48,307 nt of DNA from an uncultured Pelagibacteraceae bacterium (GTDB taxonomy: Bacteria; Pseudomonadota; Alphaproteobacteria; Pelagibacterales; Pelagibacteraceae): positions 1-48,307 of the forward strand of contig CACEEW010000008.1 in NCBI GenBank assembly GCA_902558705.1, written 5' to 3'. Shown piece after piece: positions 27,027-36,097 of the stretch (within the stretch, counting starts at the first letter, position 1; each line of letters begins with the position of its first letter). The notes below the pieces were generated by a model. That model made no database searches, had not been told where the DNA came from, and worked only from the letters and a program-made list of their open reading frames with translations. The translations under genes and the position numbers were made by a program.

Positions 27027-28331
27027 TTATAATTTTTTCTTTAATTGATCTGAAATAATTATTTTTTTGTTATTTATGTAGTCTTCATGATTTTTTTCAA
27101 TATTTTTAAGTTCATAAAGATAATTTACCATTACACCAAAAGATCTATTTAATCCAACCTCTGAAACGTTTGCATTAATATTTATATCATCAATAATTGC
27201 TCCATTGCCTAAGTGAAACCTACAAACATCGTTAATTGGAAGACCCTTTTTATTTTTTTCATTAATTAAATAATGGGCAACTAATTTAATTATTGCATGT
27301 TTATTTGATACTATTCGTCCATCTCCAACTTTTAAGTCTGTAGATTTTAAAAACGCAACATTGCTGTAAGGTATTTTTCCTAGAATATTTTGAATTATTT
27401 TTTCATCTAAAGTAGTAAACCAGTCTCTAAAACCTGGAATTGGGGAAAGAGTTCCGAAATTTTTTATATTTGGTAATTCTTCCTGAATTTCGTAGACAAC
27501 TCTTTTAATCAAAAAATTTCCAAGTGTAACCCTTGAAAGTCCTTCTTGACAATTACTTATAGAATAAAAAGTTGCTGTATCATATTTTTTTGCACCTTCT
27601 GTACTTGGTTTCATTATTTCTTGAATTGATTTTCCTAAACCATTAGTAAGTGCCACTTGTACAAATATTATCGGTTCGTCATCAAGCGCTGGATGAAAAT
27701 AAGAAAAAAACCTTCTATCCTCTCCAAGCCTTCTTTTAAGTTCATTCATATCTTTTATTTTGTGAACTCTTTCATATTGAATTATTTTTTCTAATACTGC
27801 TGCTTTTGTATCCCAAGTAATCTTAGCAAGTTTTAAAAATCCAGGATTAAACCAAGATTTAAACAATTCTCTTAGATCATTATCTAATGATTTTAATTCT
27901 TTGTTCTCATTTAGTATTTTCAGAAGGTCTTCTCTTAGAGACACTATTGTTGAAATCCCATTAGGTGACATATTCATTCTTCTAAATAATTCTCTTCTTT
28001 GACCTTCAGATGTAATAAACAATTTAAATAGATTCTTATCATTTTGTTCTGCTTTATAAAGATCTATAGCTTCAGTTACTTTGGTGTGGTTAGGTCTAAA
28101 TTTTTCATTTATCTTTTTAAAAAATAAAAGTTTTTTTTCAGGACTTAATGTTTGATATAAGTCAGTAATATCTCTTGCAACAGTAATACCAAATGCAGCT
28201 CCTTTATTTGAAATTAGATCGTCACATAATGAAATAATTGATTCTAAATCATTTTTTTTAACTACACTTTTTTTGAATAATTTTTGACCTACGTCAGCAA
28301 TTGATGAAATAATTTCTTTTAAATTAAACAT
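27027..28331 (-). CDS. Malonyl-CoA decarboxylase
   Basis: Converts malonyl-CoA to acetyl-CoA and CO2. The MCD family is recognisable in the C-terminal catalytic half by 'FATLSPIPGF'-like 'NFGTLSPIPGFRDWF' near residue 294, the 'VAHYLINEKNKKGLPINDVCRFHLGNGA' stretch (catalytic Ser/His region) and 'SFGVMVNYLY'. The N-terminal helical domain has 'SPNGISTIVSLREDL' near residue 141. At 434 aa it is similar to alphaproteobacterial MatA. It is the last gene of the dctPQM-dusA-tauE run, 21 nt behind tauE. Together with the TRAP genes this hints at malonate use, but no malonyl-CoA synthetase is present. Confidence 0.9.
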   Translation of the reverse strand: MFNLKEIISSIADVGQKLFKKSVVKKNDLESIISLCDDLISNKGAAFGITVARDITDLYQTLSPEKKLLFFKKINEKFRPNHTKVTEAIDLYKAEQNDKNLFKLFITSEGQRRELFRRMNMSPNGISTIVSLREDLLKILNENKELKSLDNDLRELFKSWFNPGFLKLAKITWDTKAAVLEKIIQYERVHKIKDMNELKRRLGEDRRFFSYFHPALDDEPIIFVQVALTNGLGKSIQEIMKPSTEGAKKYDTATFYSISNCQEGLSRVTLGNFLIKRVVYEIQEELPNIKNFGTLSPIPGFRDWFTTLDEKIIQNILGKIPYSNVAFLKSTDLKVGDGRIVSNKHAIIKLVAHYLINEKNKKGLPINDVCRFHLGNGAIIDDININANVSEVGLNRSFGVMVNYLYELKNIEKNHEDYINNKKIIISDQLKKKL

Positions 28332-28352
28332 AAAAAATCTTTATCAAAATTA

Positions 28353-29189
28353 TTAATTAATTGATAAGTATTCAAAAAAAGATCTTATTGAAACTATAAT
28401 CAGAAAAGACCCAAATATCTTACTTAATAATTTTTTGTTAATTTTATACACTGCTTTAGCACCAATTCTAGCCATAATCATCGTCACAGGAACAAACACT
28501 ATAAAACCTAATAAATTTATATATCCAACACTAAAAGGAGTATTAATATTATCAATTATTTTTCCTCCAGTGATCATTGTAATAGTTCCACTTACAGCAA
28601 TCAAAAACCCTACTGCAGCAGCAGTACCTATTGATTTTCTTATGTCATATCCAAAAGTTCTCATAAAAGGAACCATCAAAGAACCACCACCAATTCCAAG
28701 TGGCACTGAAATAAAACCAATTATTATTCCAGAAATATTTTTTATTAAATCAGATATTTTTTTTGGATTTTCCATAAGTTTTTCTCTTACAAAAATAAAA
28801 AATAGACCTACAATAAATGCAAATATTGAAAAAAATAAAACCAAAGCTGGTGTTTTTAAATTTACTGCCAAAAAAGTTCCAGCAATTACACCAAGAAGAA
28901 TAAAAATACCAAATGATTTTACCATTTTGAAATCAACTGCATCATATTCCATATGTGTTTTGGTTGAGATAATAGAAGTAGGTATAATAATTGCTAAAGA
29001 TGTTCCAACCGATAGATGCATACGTGTTACAATATCAAAATCTAAAACTGTAAAAGCATAATACAATGCTGGCACCATTATAATTCCTCCTCCTACGCCA
29101 AGTAACCCTGCCATAAAACCAGCAACTGCTGCTGCAGATGCTAGAACAATTAATAAGTTAATTAATTCAGATGAATTTAATATTTCCAT
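28353..29189 (-). CDS. TauE/SafE family permease (sulfite exporter family)
   Basis: A 278-residue membrane protein with about eight hydrophobic segments. It shows the two-fold TauE pattern: 'GFMAGLLGVGGGIIMVPALY' near residues 24-43, and its repeat 'IGFISVPLGIGGGSLMVPFM' near 156-175. Family members export sulfite, sulfoacetate or other organic anions. The start follows the dusA stop directly, so it is part of the TRAP operon. The presence of a TauE member here and another at 47039-48133 suggests more than one sulfur or organic anion outlet. The substrate cannot be read from the sequence. Confidence 0.87.
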   Translation of the reverse strand: MEILNSSELINLLIVLASAAAVAGFMAGLLGVGGGIIMVPALYYAFTVLDFDIVTRMHLSVGTSLAIIIPTSIISTKTHMEYDAVDFKMVKSFGIFILLGVIAGTFLAVNLKTPALVLFFSIFAFIVGLFFIFVREKLMENPKKISDLIKNISGIIIGFISVPLGIGGGSLMVPFMRTFGYDIRKSIGTAAAVGFLIAVSGTITMITGGKIIDNINTPFSVGYINLLGFIVFVPVTMIMARIGAKAVYKINKKLLSKIFGSFLIIVSIRSFFEYLSIN

Positions 29190-30194
29190 TTAAGAGCTAA
29201 CTTGATTAGCTTTTTCGTTATTTTGAACAATTGTCATAATATGTTTTGCTTTTTGAAAATCTGAGTCTCTTGCCATCATATTATCACTTAAATATCTTTT
29301 CCATTCCTTTGATCCCACTTGACCATGATATAGTCCAACAGTATGTCTCATTATGTGATTTACCTTAGTCCCCAATTTAACTTCTTTATCTAAATATTCT
29401 AAAAGTTTTTCTGCTACTTGTTCCCGAGATGGATTGTCTGTGGTTTTAAATATTTCTTTTTCAATTTCAATTAAAGAATAAGGGTTTTGATAAATCGATC
29501 TACCTATCATAACCCCATCACAAAAATTTAAATGATTATTAATTTCATCAACTTTTGTGATACCACCGTTAATAATTATTTCTAAATCTGTGTTCTCTTT
29601 TTTAATATTGTAAACCATGTCATAATTTAATTTAGGTATATTTAAATTTTGTTTTGGAGATAAACCAGAAAGCATAGCTTTTCTTGCATGTAAAATGAAT
29701 GTTTTTGATCCTGCATCTCGCATTTTATGAATAAAATTATTTAGATAGTCGAATTCTTCTGTGTCATCAAAACCAATTCTAGTTTTTGCTGTTACAGGAA
29801 TTTTACATGCATTTACCATTGAATTTATACATTCAGCTACTAAGTCTGGCTCTTTCATTAAACATGCACCAAACATATTCTTTTGAACTTTTTTACTAGG
29901 ACAGCCTAAATTAATATTAATTTCATCATATCCCATGTCCTCAGCAATTTTAGCCACTTCTGCTAATTCATTTTTATCTGATCCTCCTACTTGTAAGGCT
30001 AATGGTTTTTCTTCTGGACTGTAAGATAAAATTCTTTTTCTATCACCATGAATTGCAGATTTAGTAGCTACCATTTCAGAATAGAGCATCACATTTTTGC
30101 TCATTAATCTTAAAAAGAAACGATCGTGTCTATCAGTACAATCCATCATCGGAGCTACTGAAACTTTTCTATTAATTCTTTTTTTAGTATCCAA
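29190..30194 (-). CDS. dusA: tRNA-dihydrouridine synthase A
   Basis: FMN-dependent enzyme reducing uridine 20/20a in the tRNA D-loop. DusA features are 'VAPMMDCTDRHDRFF' near residues 12-26, the catalytic Cys in 'NLGCPSKKVQKNMFGACLM' near 94-112, 'KTRIGFD' and 'INGGI' FMN-binding strands, and 'HIMRHTVGLYHGQVG' typical of the DusA subgroup. The start lies 11 nt inside the end of dctM, so this housekeeping gene is translated from the TRAP transporter mRNA. That association is probably a by-product of compaction. Confidence 0.94.
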   Translation of the reverse strand: MDTKKRINRKVSVAPMMDCTDRHDRFFLRLMSKNVMLYSEMVATKSAIHGDRKRILSYSPEEKPLALQVGGSDKNELAEVAKIAEDMGYDEININLGCPSKKVQKNMFGACLMKEPDLVAECINSMVNACKIPVTAKTRIGFDDTEEFDYLNNFIHKMRDAGSKTFILHARKAMLSGLSPKQNLNIPKLNYDMVYNIKKENTDLEIIINGGITKVDEINNHLNFCDGVMIGRSIYQNPYSLIEIEKEIFKTTDNPSREQVAEKLLEYLDKEVKLGTKVNHIMRHTVGLYHGQVGSKEWKRYLSDNMMARDSDFQKAKHIMTIVQNNEKANQVSS

Positions 30195-31515
30195 GAGGTT
30201 TACCCATTATTTTATCTGGAAGCCATGTCACTATTTCTGGAAAAATACACAGGATTAATATAGCTAAAGCCATGATAATCATGAACGGTATAGATCCTTT
30301 TAGAATTTCTGACAAACTTACATCTGGGGTAATTCCTTTAATTATATAAAGATTTAATCCCACAGGTGGTGTGATTAATCCTATCTCCATGTTGATAGTA
30401 AATACAATTGCAAACCAATAAGGGTCAAACCCTAAGGTTGTTATAACTGGTAATAATATTGCTGAGGTCATTACAATCACAGCAACTGGAGGTAAAAAGA
30501 AACCAGCTATTAAAAGAAATATGTTGATTAAAATAAATACAACCCACTTATTTGAGCTTAATTCTACCATGCTCTGAGCTAAAGACTGTGTTACGTAAAG
30601 TTGTGAAAGAGTAAATGCAAAAAGATAAGAAGCAGCAATGATGAACATAATCATTACACTTTCTTTCATTGAAACTTTAACAATGTTCCATATTTTTTTT
30701 GGTTGATAAATTTTGTAAACGACAGCGATTAATACGAAAACAAGAAATGCTCCAACACCTGAAGCTTCAGATGGTGTTGCGACACCTCCATATAAAACAT
30801 ATAAAACACCAACTATAATAGCTAGAAAAGGAAAAATTCTTGGTAATACTTCAAGTTTTTCTTTTAAAGTTGGAGGTGTTCTATTTTTTAATGCTTTAGC
30901 AGAGTCTTTATCAATAAAATAACTGTGTATGAGGGCCCATACAGCAAACATTCCTGCTAACATAAAGCCAGGTACAAGCCCACATAAGAATAATCTTCCA
31001 ATTGAAGTACCCGTTGCAATACCATAAACAATTAAGACAATACTTGGAGGAATTAACACCCCCAATGTTCCTCCAGCAGCAATAGTACCTGTAGCTATTT
31101 GATCAGAGTATCCTCTTTTTCGCATCTCAGGAATTCCCATTGTTCCAATTGCTGCACAAGTCGCGGGACTAGAACCACTCAAAGCTGCAAAAATTGAACA
31201 AGCACCTATATTTGAAATAACCAACCCTCCTGGAACTCTCCAAAGCCACCTATCTAAACCTGTATATAAATCTTTTCCTGCTGGAGAATTGGCAACCGCC
31301 ATCCCCATTAAAATGAACATTGGTATCGAAAGCAAAACAAATGAATTCAATCCAGCATAAAATGTTTCTGCAAACACATCTAACATTTGAAAACCTTCAA
31401 ATGATACTAAAAGAACTATTGATACAAAACTTAGACCAAAAGCTATGGGTATTCCTGAAAAAAGGACTATCAAAGTAAAAACTGCTACTATTATTGCAAT
31501 TATTAATGGATCCAT
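30184..31515 (-). CDS. dctM: TRAP transporter large permease (DctM)
   Basis: The 443-residue ion-coupled permease of a tripartite ATP-independent transporter. It has about 12 hydrophobic segments and DctM hallmarks: 'SIPMFILMGMAVANSPAGKDLY' near residues 62-83, 'SGSSPATCAAIGTMGIPEM' near 113-131, and 'GLITPPVGLNLYIIKGI' near 378-394. It is coupled to dctQ by a one-base TAATG overlap and overlaps dusA by 11 nt. The solute is set by the DctP protein encoded upstream. A C4-dicarboxylate-like or other carboxylate/sulfonate anion is expected for the family. Confidence 0.94.
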   Translation of the reverse strand: MDPLIIAIIVAVFTLIVLFSGIPIAFGLSFVSIVLLVSFEGFQMLDVFAETFYAGLNSFVLLSIPMFILMGMAVANSPAGKDLYTGLDRWLWRVPGGLVISNIGACSIFAALSGSSPATCAAIGTMGIPEMRKRGYSDQIATGTIAAGGTLGVLIPPSIVLIVYGIATGTSIGRLFLCGLVPGFMLAGMFAVWALIHSYFIDKDSAKALKNRTPPTLKEKLEVLPRIFPFLAIIVGVLYVLYGGVATPSEASGVGAFLVFVLIAVVYKIYQPKKIWNIVKVSMKESVMIMFIIAASYLFAFTLSQLYVTQSLAQSMVELSSNKWVVFILINIFLLIAGFFLPPVAVIVMTSAILLPVITTLGFDPYWFAIVFTINMEIGLITPPVGLNLYIIKGITPDVSLSEILKGSIPFMIIMALAILILCIFPEIVTWLPDKIMGKPLGY

Positions 31516-32009
31516 TAATTAAAATCCTTTTCATCAGTTAATTTAATAATTTCAGCTATGTATTGTAATATCATCAATATAGCACCTAACATCATTGAGG
31601 AATAAGGTATCCACAATGGTGGATCCCAAACTGTTCCTGTTGAATAATTTTTTGTAAATGCCTCTTCAACCATTAAAAAACCAAAATAAAATAAAATCAA
31701 AAAAAATAATAAACTTAAAAGAGATGTAAAAATTTTTAATCTGACTACATTTTTTTTTGATAAAAAATCATATATCCATTCCATGCTAACATGAGCTTTT
31801 TCACTAAGAACGTAAGCGCTTCCTATAAAAGTGGAAGCCACTAAAAGCATTGTAACAAGTTCTGTTTGCCAAGTAATTGCTCTTTGAAAAAAATATCTTT
31901 CAAATACAAGTTCTACAATCACTAAAATTGATAAAAGCAAAGCTAAAACTGCAAATGCTCCGCAAGCTTTTGCAACATAATCACAAAATTTAAGATATCT
32001 TTTTTTCAT
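31515..32009 (-). CDS. dctQ: TRAP transporter small permease (DctQ)
   Basis: The 164-residue four-helix small membrane subunit that pairs with DctM and docks the binding protein. Hydrophobic segments lie near residues 16-35, 48-65, 90-110 and 133-152. The family-typical 'RYFFQRAITWQTELVTMLLVASTFIGSAYVL' stretch spans segments one to two. The ATG is placed only 6 nt from the base of a stem-loop that separates it from dctP, leaving no Shine-Dalgarno site. Translation may need readthrough or structure melting. Confidence 0.91.
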   Translation of the reverse strand: MKKRYLKFCDYVAKACGAFAVLALLLSILVIVELVFERYFFQRAITWQTELVTMLLVASTFIGSAYVLSEKAHVSMEWIYDFLSKKNVVRLKIFTSLLSLLFFLILFYFGFLMVEEAFTKNYSTGTVWDPPLWIPYSSMMLGAILMILQYIAEIIKLTDEKDFN

Positions 32010-32044
32010 AAAAAAACCCCTACTTAAAAGAATAAATAGGGGTT
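32010..32044 (-). terminator. Stem-loop with T-run between dctP and dctQ
   Basis: AACCCCTA (32015-32022) pairs perfectly with TAGGGGTT (32037-32044) around a 14-nt loop. In the minus-strand direction the stem is followed by seven T, and the dctQ ATG comes at once. It has the form of an intrinsic terminator, and its place after the binding-protein gene suggests partial termination that favours DctP over the permease subunits. Confidence 0.7.
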
Positions 32045-32058
32045 CTTTATATATTATT

Positions 32059-33069
32059 TTATTTAACTGCTAAAGCCATTTCCATTAGCTTATCGCCACC
32101 TGGAACTTTATCAGCAAATGCCTTGTGGGAAGATTTTTTAGCAATCTCAACCCATGCAGCATGATCTTTTTCATTCATATACACTAACTTAACACCAGCT
32201 GCTTTGTAAGCATCTTCAAACTTTTTATCTAAGTTTTCTACTTGTGCTGTCATGTATTTTTCAGCTACTTTTCCAGCTTTCATTAAAGCTTTTTGTTGCT
32301 TAGAATTTAATGCATCAAAAGACTTTTTAGACATTAGAATTGGTTCATACATAAACCATAAACCAAATTTTCCTGGAGGAGTTGCACATGAAACTTGTTC
32401 ATATATTTTGTAACTAACAAAACTTCCTGAACTAGTATTTGCACCTGTTAATACACCAGTTTGTAACCCAGTATAAATTTCAGATGATGGCATACTTTGA
32501 ATACCTGCTCCTGCAGCTTCTAACATTTGGTTAAATGCTTTTCCAGCAGCTCTCATGACTTGTCCTTTTGCATCGCTAGGATTTTTAATACATTTTGTTT
32601 TTGAGGCAAAACCACCACCTAACCAAGCATCAGATAAAACTACAACACCAGCATTATTAATTATATTTTTAATTTCAGTCATCATTGGACCTTTATTGAA
32701 TCTTAATGCATGATCGTGGTTTTTAACAGTTCCTGGCATTAACGTAGCGTCAAACTCAGGATGAAACTTTGATGCATAAGCTAATGGGAATGCAGAAATG
32801 TCCAATTGACCAGTTGTCATTGGCTTCCACTGTTCTTTAGGTTTATACAAAGATTTAGCTGGATAAATTCTGATATCTATTCCAACATTTGCTTTTTTAA
32901 CCTCGTCAGCAATGATTTGAACCATTTCGTGACGTGGGTCGAATGATCCATCAGCTCTTGGAGTTCCAGGCCATTGGTGACTAGCTTTTAGTGTAACCGC
33001 AAAAGCAGAACCAACAGTAGTAAAAACAAAAACTAATGAAGTTAAATATAAAGATATTTTTTTTAACAT
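32059..33069 (-). CDS. dctP: TRAP transporter substrate-binding protein (DctP)
   Basis: Periplasmic solute receptor of the TRAP system. A Sec signal peptide (LKKISLYLTSLVFVFTTVGSAFA, cut after AFA near residue 24) precedes the mature 'VTLKASHQWPGTPRADG'. DctP-family features include 'MTTGQLDISAF' near 82, 'KGQVMRAAGKAFNQMLEAAGA' with the conserved Arg that binds the carboxylate (or sulfonate) group, and 'PSSEIYTGLQTGVLTGANTS'. The length is 336 aa. A GAGGG Shine-Dalgarno site lies 8 nt before the ATG. It is first in the operon and has its own promoter containing a palindrome. The ligand is unknown. Confidence 0.92.
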   Translation of the reverse strand: MLKKISLYLTSLVFVFTTVGSAFAVTLKASHQWPGTPRADGSFDPRHEMVQIIADEVKKANVGIDIRIYPAKSLYKPKEQWKPMTTGQLDISAFPLAYASKFHPEFDATLMPGTVKNHDHALRFNKGPMMTEIKNIINNAGVVVLSDAWLGGGFASKTKCIKNPSDAKGQVMRAAGKAFNQMLEAAGAGIQSMPSSEIYTGLQTGVLTGANTSSGSFVSYKIYEQVSCATPPGKFGLWFMYEPILMSKKSFDALNSKQQKALMKAGKVAEKYMTAQVENLDKKFEDAYKAAGVKLVYMNEKDHAAWVEIAKKSSHKAFADKVPGGDKLMEMALAVK

Positions 33070-33104
33070 TATTTTTTCCCTCTATTGTTATTTTTAATAT
33101 TTCA

Positions 33105-33133
33105 ATTAAAGTGAACTTATTAATAAGAGTCAA
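33105..33133 (-). promoter_or_regulatory. Candidate dctP promoter with palindromic operator in the spacer
   Basis: On the minus strand: -35 TTGACT (33133 to 33128), 17-bp spacer, -10 TTTAAT (33110 to 33105). A perfect 12-bp palindrome, CTTATTAATAAG, lies at 33116-33127 inside the spacer. It is a plausible binding site for a repressor; the promoter elements each match 5 of 6 consensus bases. Confidence 0.5.
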
Positions 33134-33166
33134 GCCGGCAAAAGAACTTTTAATAAACAGAAATCT

Positions 33167-34309
33167 ATGGATGGACCTTTAAAAAACCTTTTAGTTGTTG
33201 ATTTAACGAGAGTATTAGTAGGTCCCTACTGCACGATGATATTGTCTGACCTTGGTGCAAGAGTAATAAAGGTTGAGGCACCAGAAATTGGAGACGACTC
33301 TAGAAAATTTGGTCCATTTATTAAAGATTATTCTGCTTACTTTATGTCTCTCAATAGAGGCAAAGAAAGCATTGCACTGAATTTAAAAAATGAAGATGAT
33401 AAAAAAATATTTGATAAAATTTTATCTAAAGCAGATATTTTAGTTGAAAACTTTAAACCTGGTACTTTGGAAAAATGGGGATATGGTTGGGAAGATGTTA
33501 ATAAGAAATATCCAAAATTAATTTATGCTTCTGCCTCTGGTTTTGGACAAACAGGTCCTTTAAAAGAATTACCTGCTTATGATATGGTTGTGCAAGGTAT
33601 GGGTGGTTTAATGAGTGTAACAGGGCAACCTAACTCTGAACCCACAAGAGTTGGAACATCTATTGGAGATATTACAGCAGGTTTATTTACAACAATTGGA
33701 ATTAATGCTGCACTTTATGATAGACAAAAAACAGGCAAAGGTATGTACATAGATGTTTCTATGCTTGATTGTCAGATAGCTATTTTAGAAAATGCTATAG
33801 CTCGTTATCTCGCAAAAAATGAAATTCCAAAGCCAATGGGGTCTCGACATCCATCAATTGCACCATTTGAGGCATTCAAAACTCAAGATAGCTATATAAT
33901 TATTGCTGCTGGTAACGACAAACTATTTGAAAAACTTTGTACTCTTTTAAAATTAACAGAATTAATTCAAGATCCAAAATTTTCTGATAATTCCTCAAGA
34001 GCTCAAAATATGGATGAACTTAAAAAAATTTTAGAAAATAAATTATCTTCAAGAAAAACTAATGAATGGGTTAAAGATATGGAAAAAGAGAAAATTCCTT
34101 GTGGTCCAATATTTAATATCAAAGAAGCTGTTGAAAATCCTCAAATAGACTCAAGAAACATGATTGTTAAAGCTTACCATAAAATCATTGGAGATTTTAA
34201 ATTAGCAGGTAATCCAATTAAAATGTCAACTTACAAAGATGAAAAAACTAGAGGTGATATTCCAGATTTAGATGAGCACAGAGAAAAAATTTTAAAAGAA
34301 TTTAATTAA
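33167..34309 (+). CDS. CoA-transferase family III (CaiB/BaiF)
   Basis: Transfers CoA between carboxylic acids through an aspartyl-CoA intermediate. The family core is clear: '[28 protein letters not shown]' at residues 10-37, '[12 protein letters not shown]' near 64, '[11 protein letters not shown]' near 124, and the catalytic Asp in '[10 protein letters not shown]' near residue 168. The length is 380 aa. Family members act on carnitine, formate/oxalate, mesaconate, citramalate, glutarate and others. It is divergent from dctP across 97 nt. It may activate the acid imported by the TRAP system, and if that acid is malonate the product would feed the decarboxylase at 27027. Its stop shares a TTAA with the rpoZ stop. 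Confidence 0.85.
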   Translation: MDGPLKNLLVVDLTRVLVGPYCTMILSDLGARVIKVEAPEIGDDSRKFGPFIKDYSAYFMSLNRGKESIALNLKNEDDKKIFDKILSKADILVENFKPGTLEKWGYGWEDVNKKYPKLIYASASGFGQTGPLKELPAYDMVVQGMGGLMSVTGQPNSEPTRVGTSIGDITAGLFTTIGINAALYDRQKTGKGMYIDVSMLDCQIAILENAIARYLAKNEIPKPMGSRHPSIAPFEAFKTQDSYIIIAAGNDKLFEKLCTLLKLTELIQDPKFSDNSSRAQNMDELKKILENKLSSRKTNEWVKDMEKEKIPCGPIFNIKEAVENPQIDSRNMIVKAYHKIIGDFKLAGNPIKMSTYKDEKTRGDIPDLDEHREKILKEFN

Positions 34310-34833
34310 TTTGTTTCTGTTTCGTCAGAGTTAGTTTCTGTAACTTGTTCTTCTGACTCAGAAATTTGATCTAGAGAAACATCTTCATCATTTTCAGATT
34401 CATCTGATACAGCATCTTCTACAGTTGGTTGAGCTGCCTCAGATAATTCTGCTAAGTCATCTTCAGATACTTGAATTTTTTCTGGAGCTTTTCTAGCTCT
34501 TTTAGATGGCAGAATTGGTGTTCCACTTTTTGAAATTTCACCTTTATATAAACTTTCAAAATCATCACCTATATCTTCATCAGCTTCTGCTCCGTCATCA
34601 ACCTGTTCAACATGTTTTCTTAACTTGTAAACCGCAGTTTCAGTTAAGTCTGGAACTTTAATATTTTCCTGTGCAATTTCTCTTAATGCTATAACAGTAT
34701 TTTTATCGTTATCTCTATCTAAAGTTGGTTCAATTCCAGTGTTAAGTTGAGTTGCTCTTTCTTTTGCAACAAGAACTAATTCATAAGGGCTGTCAACTTT
34801 ATCGATACAATCTTCTACGGTAACTCTCGCCAT
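34306..34833 (-). CDS. rpoZ: RNA polymerase omega subunit with acidic C-terminal tail
   Basis: Omega helps assemble beta-prime into RNA polymerase. The N-terminal ~70 residues match the family: '[13 protein letters not shown]', '[14 protein letters not shown]', '[16 protein letters not shown]'. The protein is 175 aa, against about 90-130 in most bacteria. After a short basic patch near residues 111-119, residues 121-175 contain 21 Asp/Glu and no Lys or Arg. The tail is likely disordered. The gene has no visible Shine-Dalgarno site, and a TATAGA hexamer lies 8 nt before the ATG. It converges on the CoA-transferase with a 4-nt overlap. Confidence 0.9.
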   Translation of the reverse strand: MARVTVEDCIDKVDSPYELVLVAKERATQLNTGIEPTLDRDNDKNTVIALREIAQENIKVPDLTETAVYKLRKHVEQVDDGAEADEDIGDDFESLYKGEISKSGTPILPSKRARKAPEKIQVSEDDLAELSEAAQPTVEDAVSDESENDEDVSLDQISESEEQVTETNSDETETN

Positions 34834-34877
34834 GCGCAGTATCTATACAGTGAAGTTTAAAAAATCAAGGAGAATTT

Positions 34878-36086
34878 TTATATATATTTGGGATTTAGCT
34901 TATTTCTAACAAAAAAGAGAAGTAAAATTGAAATAAATATATAAACAAAAGATATAGAAGCAATCTGCTCAATAGAATATCCTTGATCAATTAAAAGACC
35001 AAATAAAGCGGTTCCAAAAGCAGTAGAAAAAACCATTAATGCAGTAGAAAGAGCTTTAATGGATCCAATATGCTTTACCCCATAAATTTCTGCCCAAGTA
35101 GAAGATCCCAAAACGTTAGCCAGTCCATTTGAAATACCAATTAAACCTAAAAATATAAATGATGTCATAGAGGAGTCAAAAAAAATTAGGACTACAGTAG
35201 ACAACAGTAATGGAATATTCATGAAAATAAGTAACTTTCTACTGGTAAACTTATCAATTAAAAAGCCAGAGATTAATAAAGTCACCACAGATAAAATTGA
35301 GTAAACCATAAATGATTGGGCAATAACAAAAGTTCCCCAATCTTTAGACTCAGTAATAAATGATTGATATACGAATACTCCTGTAGCAATCCATGGCATT
35401 GCCAACATATTTAGACAAATAATGTAAAATCTATAATCTTTTAATACTTCAATTCTTTTCCACTGAAAAATATCTTTTTCTTTATGTTCTGTCTCTTTCA
35501 CTTCTTCTCTTGAATCAAAATTCAAATTTTTAATTAGAGTATAAGAAGTTATTGGTAAAAATATTAAAACTAATATTGATACTGAAATCCAAATATTTTG
35601 CCAACTTGTGATGGTTAATAAGTATACAATTAAGATCGGTAAAATAAATTCTGCAGTTGAAAGACCAAACCAACCAGTGCTTAAAGCTTTGCCTCTAGAT
35701 TTTGTAAAGTATCTTGAGATAGTAGTAGTTGCAGTATGAGACATCATCCCCTGCCCTGAAAATCTCATTAGAAATATAGCAACAAATAAAAATGTAACTG
35801 ATGATATTTTAGAAAAGAAAAAACATGAAAAAGAAAGAAGTAATGTTACAAAAAAAGCAAATTTGAAAATATTAATATCATCAATTTTTTTTCCAACCCA
35901 TATTAAAAGAAAGCTACTGAGTAATGTTGCAGTTGCATAAATTGATCCAAATTGTCCCTGTGTAATAGAAAGTGTATCACGTATGCTTGAATTAAATAGA
36001 CCAAGAAAAAAACTCTGTCCAAAACTTGAAAAAAATGTAAATATAAAACCAAATATAATTACTTTTAAACTTAAACTCTTAAACAT
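34878..36086 (-). CDS. MFS transporter
   Basis: Major facilitator with about 12 hydrophobic segments in 402 aa, the central cytoplasmic loop around residues 185-205 being charged (REEVKETEHKEKD). The N-terminal half shows 'WVGKKIDD' after TM2, equivalent to the family's G-x3-D-R/K-x-G/R loop, and 'FISRYFTKSRGKALSTGWFG'-type sequence between TM4 and TM5. The substrate is unknown; monocarboxylate or similar organic-anion carriers of MFS look alike. Its start codon is only 11 nt from that of the divergent dehydrogenase gene. Confidence 0.82.
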   Translation of the reverse strand: MFKSLSLKVIIFGFIFTFFSSFGQSFFLGLFNSSIRDTLSITQGQFGSIYATATLLSSFLLIWVGKKIDDINIFKFAFFVTLLLSFSCFFFSKISSVTFLFVAIFLMRFSGQGMMSHTATTTISRYFTKSRGKALSTGWFGLSTAEFILPILIVYLLTITSWQNIWISVSILVLIFLPITSYTLIKNLNFDSREEVKETEHKEKDIFQWKRIEVLKDYRFYIICLNMLAMPWIATGVFVYQSFITESKDWGTFVIAQSFMVYSILSVVTLLISGFLIDKFTSRKLLIFMNIPLLLSTVVLIFFDSSMTSFIFLGLIGISNGLANVLGSSTWAEIYGVKHIGSIKALSTALMVFSTAFGTALFGLLIDQGYSIEQIASISFVYIFISILLLFFVRNKLNPKYI

Positions 36087-36097
36087 ATAAAAAAATT

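Noticed and set aside
28435-29061. A 208-codon open frame on the plus strand opposite the TauE gene at 28353-29189
   Set aside because: It is the reverse image of a hydrophobic permease gene, has no recognisable domain and lies wholly within a well-supported gene.
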